This document shows positions 10,966 through 17,500 of a stretch of 17,500 nucleotides of DNA, one piece after another. The position numbers and the translations under genes are program-made. Below the pieces are notes generated by a model. It searched no databases. It saw only the letters and a list, made by a program, of their open reading frames with translations, and was not told where the DNA came from. Numbering within the stretch: the first letter of the stretch is position 1; every line of letters starts with the position of its first letter. Source of the stretch: Trachelipus rathkii (lineage: Eukaryota > Arthropoda > Malacostraca > Isopoda > Trachelipodidae); NCBI GenBank assembly GCA_015478945.1, contig JABUQX010056970.1, forward strand, positions 1-17,500, read 5' to 3'.

Positions 10966-11350
10966 ATAATTACTCTGTTCCTCCTAATTTTGACACCAGA
11001 AACGTTGCCATAGAAATACAGAGGTTTGTATTATCAATGCTAAGTGCAATATTTCATTTCAGTGCATCTAAACCAGTTTCCTTGACGGATGTTAGCCCGC
11101 CCATAGGGAACGAATAGCTCGAACTCTTAACAATAATTAATTCAAGTCTTATTATTAAATATGGAATAAAAATATATGCTCTGATATATCTAATAAATAT
11201 AAAACAGTAGCTAGATGTATAAATAAAAGTATATATAATTTCTTAGATTAATCAAATTTAAATTTGTGTCGTCTCCTAAGGGAATAAACAATATACTTTA
11301 AATAATAGACCTGCCTGATCTAATATGCAGAATTAATTATCAATCAGAAT
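10966..11350 (+). repeat. Degenerate pseudo-LTR between copies A and B
   Basis: It aligns with 13,767-14,077 over its full length but is about 74 bases longer because of scattered insertions. The first 20 bases after the A stop codon are clean, then divergence sets in. The hammerhead inside it has extra bases in both conserved core boxes. The leader part, with the words atagacctgc and attaattatcaat, is still recognisable near 11,305-11,345. Confidence 0.85.
11075..11125 (+). ncRNA. Degraded hammerhead ribozyme, A/B pseudo-LTR
   Basis: The motif is stretched to 51 bases. The first core box reads CTTGACGGA (11,080-11,088) and the second GAATA (11,112-11,116), each with extra bases; AGCTC and GAACT are still present. 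As written it should not cleave. Confidence 0.7.
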
Positions 11351-12143
11351 CTAGCCCCACCAGATATAAATTATAATTTCCATGAGGCAAAAGAATTTCT
11401 ATCAAACAATTACCCAATAAAGAAGGCTTTTTACAAGTACGCCGACTCTCTTACAACGGCAAACCTTACAAAAAATAATTTGAAGTTTCTCACATCCTGC
11501 CTATCGGACTGTGTTATACCTAAAAGTTACATCCCTGCATTCATCTACTCGACAAGCACGCCCCATTTCCAACCATCTATCAAGACCTACTCAAAAATCA
11601 AATAAAAGGAATAAAAGAAGAAATCAAAACCAAATACCGTATAAATTACCACAATTTCAAAAACTTCCAACAGATTTTTTACAATCAACAATTAAACCTT
11701 AACCTATTCACCGAATTAATTGATTGCGCTCACAAAATAACTGATAAGAAAACTAAACTCGAGATATTCATCATAAAAATAAACTAGACACCCTATTCAA
11801 GAATAGTAACTGGACAAAACACTCGAATGCAGATAACCTAGTTAACCTATCCGACTACAACCTATCCCACACTGAATCTACATTATTAGGTTATGGTTTA
11901 AATTTCGTCATTAACAACAACGAACCCTGGATTCCGTTACTGAACAACTTCAACTACTGGAAAACAAGAAATAAAGATGAAAAAATTGATCCCGATATAC
12001 TTTTTGGCCTTCTTCTACAACTTCAATCAACTGCCCAAAATAAAATCCGTTACCCTCGCCGTTTTCATACAGCTCTGTCCAAATTATGTAACAATAACCA
12101 CATTACCATTTCAAGATGAGATGAAGGAAATAAAATAGTCATA
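11351..12143 (+). pseudogene. Broken N-terminal coding region of PLE copy B
   Basis: This stretch aligns with codons 1-261 of copy C. The start codon is lost: where C has ATG, B reads ctag near 11,351, with extra bases up to about 11,378. From 11,381 the match is close. Two single-base deletions break the frame, a G missing at about 11,548/11,549 and a C missing at 11,760/11,761, and the substitution at 12,117-12,119 creates TGA. The DKG motif has also become DEG. About fifteen scattered substitutions separate it from C, clearly more than in the 3' two thirds of B. Short open frames seen here in other registers are by-products of the frameshifts. Confidence 0.85.
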
Positions 12144-13766
12144 ATGAATACCACCTATTACAATAACAAAATAACTCAATTACTTAATGACACCACAACA
12201 TACACCGAAATACGCACTGATCCCTTAAAAAATTCACAGGCGTCTTTCAACAAATCCCTCACAAAAATCCTACCCAACAACACAGAACTCGAGACCTTGT
12301 TTAAATCATATCTTCCCACTTTGTCTAAATTTTACGCTATCCCGAAAATTCATAAAGAAAACCTCCCACTTCGCCCCATCATATCTAATATAAATTGCAT
12401 CACCTACAAATTAGCAAAATGGCTCTCCAAAGAACTTAACTCCCTCATAGGACATATTTCCACCTCACATATTAAAAACTCTCAACATTTCATTCAAAAA
12501 ACAAACTCCATAATTTTTTCCAACTACAACATCGTCAGTTTTGATGCCATTTCCCTATTCACCAATGTCCCCATAAATGACACAATACAACTCCTAGAAA
12601 ACCATGTCACTACACATAATATATCTTTCACATTACCATTTCCCATCATCAAGTCTCTTATATTATTAATTTTAGAACATGCTTATTTCAAATCACAAAA
12701 TAAATATTATAAACAGATAAAAGGTCTTAGCATGGGATCCCCCCTCTCCCCCACATTAAGTAACATATACATGGAGCTCATATACATGGAGTTAATAGAA
12801 CAATACATCATTTTCCCCAACCCCCTTTTCGATTCAATCATATGGTTCAGATACGTAGACGACGTTTTTGCCTTAATACCAAAAGAAAATAATACAAATC
12901 ATATTTTAAATTTTATTAACAATATACATAATGATATCAAGTTCACTATCGAAATTTCTAACAATAACATAATTTCATTTCTTGACATTCTCATATCCTG
13001 GTCCCAAAACAACTTTCCCACTTACCAAATACATAGAAAACCAACAGCTTCAGATTCATACATACATTGGTACTCAGATCACGAAACATCCACCAAAATT
13101 GCCACCCTTTCCAATTTATTTTTAAGAGCTCTCAGAATATGCGACACCATATACTTAGAAACAGAAAAAAACAAAATCATTAATACGTTCAAAAAACTAA
13201 ATTACCCTCAACCTATAATTTACAAAGCATTCAAACTTGCCAAAAACAAACATCTAAATCCAAATACAAATTTAAAAAGTTACATTAATATATTACCCAT
13301 ACCCAACGTAAACACACAATTACTTAAAAAATATATACCTAATTCCATACAAACTACTAAATCTAACCTTATAACTCTCAAACACGCACTCAAACCTAAA
13401 GATTTATATCCCACTCAAAATTCCGGTATTTACAAAATTCCATGCCTCAATTGCAATAAACACTATTTTGGTGAGACTAACAATTTTGCATTACGTACCA
13501 CTCAACATAAACAAGATTTAAATGATGATACACTTTCTTCCTCATTAACGATACATAGGAGAAAACAAAATCACTTAATCAACATCACATCCTCTAAACT
13601 CATAATTCCCATACAAAACACCACAATACGAAAAACCATTGAGTCCTTTTTGATAAAAAACACCCAAAATTATAATACTTTAGCTGGAGTTCCATACATA
13701 GACGACATTACTAATTCATATTTAAACAAATCTTACAAACTCAAAAATTACCTCCAACTCATCTAA
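12144..13766 (+). CDS. PLE RT plus GIY-YIG endonuclease, N-terminally truncated open frame (copy B)
   Basis: This 540-codon frame corresponds to residues 262-796 of copy C and is nearly identical to it. It keeps RT motif A, motif B, YVDD (237-240 here) and the complete GIY-YIG domain (GIY from residue 428 here). Its ATG is the internal Met equivalent to residue 262 of C, not a natural start: an in-frame TGA at 12,117-12,119 replaces a TCA serine codon, and the coding region upstream is also broken. A 15-bp tandem duplication (12,768-12,782 repeated at 12,783-12,797) doubles the residues YMELI between RT motifs B and C, where an insertion is likely to harm folding. I regard it as a damaged element copy, although the open frame is real. 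The following pseudo-LTR is shared with copy C. Confidence 0.85.
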   Translation: MNTTYYNNKITQLLNDTTTYTEIRTDPLKNSQASFNKSLTKILPNNTELETLFKSYLPTLSKFYAIPKIHKENLPLRPIISNINCITYKLAKWLSKELNSLIGHISTSHIKNSQHFIQKTNSIIFSNYNIVSFDAISLFTNVPINDTIQLLENHVTTHNISFTLPFPIIKSLILLILEHAYFKSQNKYYKQIKGLSMGSPLSPTLSNIYMELIYMELIEQYIIFPNPLFDSIIWFRYVDDVFALIPKENNTNHILNFINNIHNDIKFTIEISNNNIISFLDILISWSQNNFPTYQIHRKPTASDSYIHWYSDHETSTKIATLSNLFLRALRICDTIYLETEKNKIINTFKKLNYPQPIIYKAFKLAKNKHLNPNTNLKSYINILPIPNVNTQLLKKYIPNSIQTTKSNLITLKHALKPKDLYPTQNSGIYKIPCLNCNKHYFGETNNFALRTTQHKQDLNDDTLSSSLTIHRRKQNHLINITSSKLIIPIQNTTIRKTIESFLIKNTQNYNTLAGVPYIDDITNSYLNKSYKLKNYLQLI

Positions 13767-13849
13767 ATAATTACTCTGTTCCTCCTAATTTTACACCAGG
13801 TTGCCAGAATACAGAGTTGTAATCACAGCAATATTTCATTCCGCTCACC

Positions 13850-13893
13850 AGTTCCTGACGATGTTGCCCGCCACGGGAACGAAAGCTCGAACT
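13850..13893 (+). ncRNA. Type I hammerhead ribozyme, B/C pseudo-LTR
   Basis: It is identical to the copy at 16,552-16,595. Core boxes are CTGACGA at 13,855-13,861 and GAAA at 13,881-13,884; the predicted cut is between 13,888 and 13,889. This cut would set the 5' end of the C RNA, and together with the next ribozyme it would release a 2,702-nt unit. Confidence 0.85.
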
Positions 13894-13964
13894 CTTACAA
13901 CTAAAAATTCAAGCTTATTAATTGGAAAAATATATCTCTGTATTCATATATAACAGTGCTAGTG

Positions 13965-13974
13965 TATAAATAAA
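13965..13974 (+). promoter_or_regulatory. TATA-like box, also AATAAA, in the B/C pseudo-LTR
   Basis: TATAAATAAA lies 104 bases before the start codon of C and downstream of the hammerhead cut. It could be a promoter TATA box or, through the AATAAA it contains, a polyadenylation signal for B. In DNA this AT-rich either could arise by chance. Confidence 0.25.
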
Positions 13975-14077
13975 AGTATTATATCTTGATAAATCATTTA
14001 ATTTGTGTCGCCTCCAGGGGATAAACAATATCTTTAAATATAGACCTGCGTCAATTGCAGATTAATTATCAATAAAT

Positions 14078-16468
14078 ATGCCCCCCGATAATTTCCATGA
14101 GGCAAAAGAATTTCTATCAAACAATTACCCAATAAAGAAGGCTTTTTACAAGTACGCCGACTCTCTTACAACGGCAAACCTTACAAAAAATAATTTGAAG
14201 TTTCTCACATCCTGCCTATCGGACTGTGTCATACCTAAAAGCTACATCCCTGCATTCATCTACGTCGACAAGCACGCCCCATTTCCAACCATCTATCAAG
14301 ACATACTCAAAAATCAAATAAAAGGAATAAAAGAAGAAATCAAAACCAAATACCGTATAAATTACCATAACTTCAAAAACTTCCAACAGATTTTTTACAA
14401 TCAACAATTAGACCTTAACCTATTCACCGAATTAATTGATTACGCTCACAAAATAACTGATAAGAAAACTAAACTCCGAGATATTCATCATAAAAATAAA
14501 CTAGACAACCTATTCAAGAATAGTAACTGGACAAAAAACTCGAATGCAGATAACCTAGTTAACCTATCCGACTACAACCTTTCCCACACTGAATCTACAT
14601 TATTAGGTTATGGTTTAAATTTCGCCATCAACAACAATGAACCCTGGATTCCGTTACTGAACAACTTCAACTACTGGAAAACAAGAAACAAAGATGAAAA
14701 AATTAATCCCGATATACTTTTTGGCATTCTTCTACAACTTCAATCAACTGCCCAATATAAAATCCGTTACCCTCGCCGTTTTCATACAGCTCTGTCCAAA
14801 TTACGTAACAATAACCACATTACCATTTCAAGATCAGATAAAGGAAATAAAATAGTCATAATGAATACCACCGATTACAATAACAAAATAACTCAATTAC
14901 TCAATGACACCACAACATACACCGAAATACGTACTGATCCCTTAAAAAATTCACAGGCGTCTTTCAACAAATCCCTCACAAAAATCCTACCCAACAACAC
15001 AGAACTCGAGACCTTGTTTAAATCATATCTTCCCACTTTGTCTAAATTTTACGCTATCCCGAAAATTCATAAAGAAAACCTCCCACTTCGCCCCATCATA
15101 TCTAATATAAATTGCATCACCTACAAATTAGCAAAATGGCTCTCCAAAGAACTTAACTCCCTCATAGGACATATTTCCACCTCACATATTAAAAACTCTC
15201 AACATTTCATTCAAAAAACAAACTCCATAATTTTTTCCAACTACAACATCGTCAGTTTTGATGCCATTTCCCTATTCACCAATGTCCCCATAAATGACAC
15301 AATACAACTCCTAGAAAACCATGTCACTACACATAATATATCTTTCACATTACCATTTCCCATCATCAAGTCTCTTATATTATTAATTTTAGAACATGCT
15401 TATTTTAAATCACAAAATAAATATTATAAACAGATAAAAGGTCTTAGCATGGGATCCCCCCTCTCCCCCACATTAAGTAACATATACATGGAGCTAATAG
15501 AACAATACATCATTTTCCCCAACCCCCTTTTCGATTCAATCATATGGTTCAGATACGTAGACGACGTTTTTGCCTTAATACCAAAAGAAAATAATACAAA
15601 TCATATTTTAAATTTTATTAACAATATACATAATGATATCAAGTTCACTATCGAAATTTCTAACAATAACATAATTTCATTTCTTGACATTCTCATATCC
15701 TGGTCCCAAAACAACTTTCCCACTTACCAAATACATAGAAAACCAACAGCTTCAGATTCATACATACATTGGTATTCAGATCACGAAACATCCACCAAAA
15801 TTGCCACCCTTTCCAATTTATTTTTAAGAGCTCTCAGAATATGCGACACCATATACTTAGAAACAGAAAAAAACAAAATCATTAATACGTTCAAAAAACT
15901 AAATTACCCTCAACCTATAATTTACAAAGCATTCAAACTTGCCAAAAACAAACATCTAAATCCAAATACAAATTTAAAAAGTTACATTAATATATTACCC
16001 ATACCCAACGTAAACACACAATTACTTAAAAAATATATACCTAATTCCATACAAACTACTAAATCTAACCTTATAACTCTCAAACACGCACTCAAACCTA
16101 AAGATTTATATCCCACTCAAAATTCCGGTATTTACAAAATTCCATGCCTCAATTGCAATAAACACTATTTTGGTGAGACTAACAATTTTGCATTACGTAC
16201 CACTCAACATAAACAAGATTTAAATGATGATACACTTTCTTCCTCATTAACGATACATAGGAGAAAACAAAATCACTTAATCAACATCACATCCTCTAAA
16301 CTCATAATTCCCATACAAAACACCACAATACGAAAAACCATTGAGTCCTTTTTGATAAAAAACACCCAAAATTATAATACTTTAGCTGGAGTTCCATACA
16401 TAGACGACATTACTAATTCATATTTAAACAAATCTTACAAACTCAAAAATTACCTCCAACTCATCTAA
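14078..16468 (+). CDS. Penelope-like retroelement polyprotein, RT plus GIY-YIG endonuclease (copy C, intact)
   Basis: This 796-residue protein copies element RNA into DNA at a chromosomal nick made by its own endonuclease, so it should act in the nucleus. Residues 1-250 are a family-specific N-terminal region without a domain I can name; it ends in a DKG motif (254-256) typical of PLEs just before the RT. The RT follows: YAIPKIHK at 325-332 and PLRPI just after; motif A FDAISLFTNVP at 394-404 with catalytic D395; motif B GLSMGSPLSP at 455-464; and motif C YVDD at 493-496 with the two catalytic Asp. The C-terminal endonuclease has GIY at 684-686, C690 and C693 between its two signature halves, YFGET at 697-701 as the YIG half, R707 and H711, the likely metal-binding Glu at E756, and N767. 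Length fits the family, about 800 residues. The ATG at 14,078 is chosen because it follows the pseudo-LTR directly and the protein is collinear with related copies from there. All visible catalytic residues are present, so the copy could be active. Confidence 0.95.
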   Translation: MPPDNFHEAKEFLSNNYPIKKAFYKYADSLTTANLTKNNLKFLTSCLSDCVIPKSYIPAFIYVDKHAPFPTIYQDILKNQIKGIKEEIKTKYRINYHNFKNFQQIFYNQQLDLNLFTELIDYAHKITDKKTKLRDIHHKNKLDNLFKNSNWTKNSNADNLVNLSDYNLSHTESTLLGYGLNFAINNNEPWIPLLNNFNYWKTRNKDEKINPDILFGILLQLQSTAQYKIRYPRRFHTALSKLRNNNHITISRSDKGNKIVIMNTTDYNNKITQLLNDTTTYTEIRTDPLKNSQASFNKSLTKILPNNTELETLFKSYLPTLSKFYAIPKIHKENLPLRPIISNINCITYKLAKWLSKELNSLIGHISTSHIKNSQHFIQKTNSIIFSNYNIVSFDAISLFTNVPINDTIQLLENHVTTHNISFTLPFPIIKSLILLILEHAYFKSQNKYYKQIKGLSMGSPLSPTLSNIYMELIEQYIIFPNPLFDSIIWFRYVDDVFALIPKENNTNHILNFINNIHNDIKFTIEISNNNIISFLDILISWSQNNFPTYQIHRKPTASDSYIHWYSDHETSTKIATLSNLFLRALRICDTIYLETEKNKIINTFKKLNYPQPIIYKAFKLAKNKHLNPNTNLKSYINILPIPNVNTQLLKKYIPNSIQTTKSNLITLKHALKPKDLYPTQNSGIYKIPCLNCNKHYFGETNNFALRTTQHKQDLNDDTLSSSLTIHRRKQNHLINITSSKLIIPIQNTTIRKTIESFLIKNTQNYNTLAGVPYIDDITNSYLNKSYKLKNYLQLI

Positions 16469-16551
16469 ATAATTACTCTGTTCCTCCTAATTTTACACCA
16501 GGTTGCCAGAATACAGAGTTGTAATCACAGCAATATTTCATTCCGCTCACC

Positions 16552-16595
16552 AGTTCCTGACGATGTTGCCCGCCACGGGAACGAAAGCTCGAACT
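16552..16595 (+). ncRNA. Type I hammerhead ribozyme, copy C 3' pseudo-LTR
   Basis: Stem I is AGTTC (16,552-16,556) paired with GAACT (16,591-16,595). The core box CTGACGA is at 16,557-16,563. Stem II pairs GTT and CCCG with CGGG and AAC around a CCA loop, with one bulged G and an unpaired T next to the core. The second core box GAAA is at 16,583-16,586. Stem III is the self-complementary AGCT, followed by C at 16,590, the expected cleavage position, so the cut would fall between 16,590 and 16,591. Stem III has only two pairs and no loop in a monomer, so activity may need a dimer. Confidence 0.85.
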
Positions 16596-16670
16596 CTTAC
16601 AACTAAAAATTCAAGCTTATTAATTGGAAAAATATATCTCTGTATTCATATATAACAGTGCTAGTGTATA

Positions 16671-16676
16671 AATAAA
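16671..16676 (+). promoter_or_regulatory. Possible polyadenylation signal AATAAA of copy C
   Basis: This AATAAA is 40 bases before the end of the element. Spacing to the end is a little long for a poly(A) signal and no A tail follows; an (AT)n tract does. Weak support. Confidence 0.25.
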
Positions 16677-16716
16677 AGTATTATATCTTGATAAATCATT
16701 TAATTTGTGTCGCCTC

Positions 16717-16729
16717 TATAGGAAAAATA

Positions 16730-16794
<65 letters not shown>

Positions 16795-16803
16795 TTATAT
16801 ATA

Positions 16804-16842
<39 letters not shown>

Positions 16843-16844
16843 TA

Positions 16845-16888
<44 letters not shown>

Positions 16889-16921
16889 TTATATATAATA
16901 TATTATATATATATATATAAA
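16717..16921. repeat. (AT)n microsatellite flanking the PLE array on the right
   Basis: Starts right after the end of the copy C pseudo-LTR. About 200 bases, nearly pure AT with few breaks. A frame through it gives only alternating I and Y and is not a gene. Confidence 0.95.
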
Positions 16922-17192
16922 AAGTAAATTCGGTTCTGAAAGAAAAACGTTATTGCCGATGACAGGAGAATGGCAGAAAGCTTATTACGATTTTCCAGCA
17001 TAAAATCTTCTTTCACTCACTTTGAAATTGTAACATTTATTTATCAGTGGATAATTTTGAGATTGTGAATCATTTCAGTAACTTTTATTCCTTATTTTTA
17101 AGGTTTTATGAAAATCGTTCTCACACTAACTTTTAACGAAATTTTAAATCTCATTTCATGAATTTGAATATTTTTTCTTACATATCATAAAA
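16922..17192. other. Unique island, no gene seen
   Basis: About 270 bases of ordinary AT-rich sequence between two (AT)n tracts. No frame, motif or fold stands out and it shows no similarity to the PLE. Confidence 0.5.

Positions 17193-17500
<308 letters not shown>

Larger units (their letters stand above)
13767..14077 (+). repeat. Pseudo-LTR between copies B and C
   Basis: This 311-base spacer joins the stop of B to the start codon of C. Its first 248 bases match the 3' pseudo-LTR of C. The last 63 bases (14,015-14,077) form the leader of C and include a small CTGC/GCAG hairpin at 14,046-14,060. It holds an intact hammerhead (13,850-13,893) and a TATAAATAAA box. It serves as 3' end of B and 5' end of C, the usual tandem layout of PLEs. 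Confidence 0.9.
6497..16716. mobile_element. Head-to-head array of five Penelope-like element (PLE) copies
   Basis: The block contains five copies of one retroelement. From left to right: M1 (full length, minus), M2 (3' part only, minus), A (3' part only, plus), B (nearly full length, plus) and C (full length, plus). Copies on each strand are in direct tandem and separated by a pseudo-LTR. The two strands meet near 10,557. The protein has a reverse transcriptase followed by a GIY-YIG endonuclease, which is diagnostic of endonuclease-bearing PLEs. Hammerhead ribozymes in the pseudo-LTRs are a known PLE trait. Both outer ends run into (AT)n tracts and no target-site duplication could be recognised. 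The PLE family assignment (Penelope/Poseidon, Neptune or other) cannot be decided without a tree. Confidence 0.93.
16469..16716 (+). repeat. Pseudo-LTR at the 3' end of copy C
   Basis: These 248 bases directly follow the stop codon of C and look identical to 13,767-14,014, offset by exactly 2,702. They carry an intact hammerhead ribozyme (16,552-16,595) and an AATAAA at 16,671-16,676. Similarity ends at 16,716, just before the sequence turns into a long (AT)n tract, so this marks one end of the element. The next 20 bases are too AT-rich to exclude a short degenerate continuation. Confidence 0.88.

Noticed and set aside
11511..11702. Plus-strand 63-codon frame in copy B
   Set aside because: Arises from the one-base deletion near 11,548; only a frameshift by-product of the broken PLE N-terminus.
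14216..14407. Minus-strand open frame opposite copy C
   Set aside because: Antisense shadow of the intact PLE coding region, with no support of its own.
16583..16620. Alternative hammerhead fold using the later AAGCTT as the 3' side of stem III
   Set aside because: It would give a four-pair stem III with a 20-odd base loop, but the bases after it cannot pair with the strand before CTGACGA, so stem I is lost. The AGCTC|GAACT fold gives a perfect five-pair stem I.
6497..16716. Retrovirus or LTR retrotransposon
   Set aside because: There is no gag, protease, integrase or RNase H, and the repeats lack TG...CA ends and a primer binding site. RT followed by GIY-YIG with hammerhead pseudo-LTRs fits Penelope-like elements.
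16688..16927. 79-codon frame of alternating I and Y
   Set aside because: Translation of an (AT)n microsatellite.

Overview
The window looks like nuclear DNA from an animal, very AT-rich and loaded with simple repeats: long (AT)n and (AAT)n tracts, degenerate (CA)n and (CT)n, and a closing (GA)n. The only well-supported protein is a eukaryotic retroelement protein; there are no operons, ribosome binding sites or host exons that can be defended. Simple-repeat density of this kind would suit a marine invertebrate such as a crustacean, but that is a weak guess.

Layout. Positions 1-6,490 are AT-rich spacer and microsatellites with islands of ordinary complexity (about 56-460, 836-1,400, 3,280-3,730, 4,110-4,940 and 5,550-5,960). 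No convincing gene lies there. Positions 6,497-16,716 hold an array of five copies, whole or partial, of one Penelope-like element (PLE). Two lie on the minus strand (called M1 and M2 here) and three on the plus strand (A, B and C). The two halves meet head to head near 10,557, so the block is a giant imperfect palindrome. Positions 16,717-17,500 return to (AT)n, a 270-base unique island, (AT)n again and (GA)n.

How the element works. Copy C (14,078-16,468) is intact: 796 residues with a reverse transcriptase (YVDD at 493-496) and a C-terminal GIY-YIG endonuclease (GIY at 684-686). Each copy is followed by a pseudo-LTR of about 250-310 bp, and each of the five pseudo-LTRs carries a recognisable type I hammerhead ribozyme. 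Three of the ribozymes are intact and two are degraded. B and C are tandem with a repeat unit of exactly 2,702 bp, so a read-through transcript could be cut by the ribozymes into unit-length RNA. B keeps RT and endonuclease but has lost its N-terminal third to two one-base deletions and a stop codon, and it has a 15-bp duplication inside the RT. M1, M2 and A are pseudogene copies.

A caution. Much of M1, M2, the start of A and the A pseudo-LTR differ from C mainly by inserted bases; the M1 reading region is 386 bases longer than that of C. Yet 516 bases inside M1 look identical to C. Such insertion-dominated, patchy divergence, together with a palindrome, resembles unpolished long-read sequence or a fold-back assembly chimera as much as natural decay. 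Statements about the left arm should be read with that in mind.
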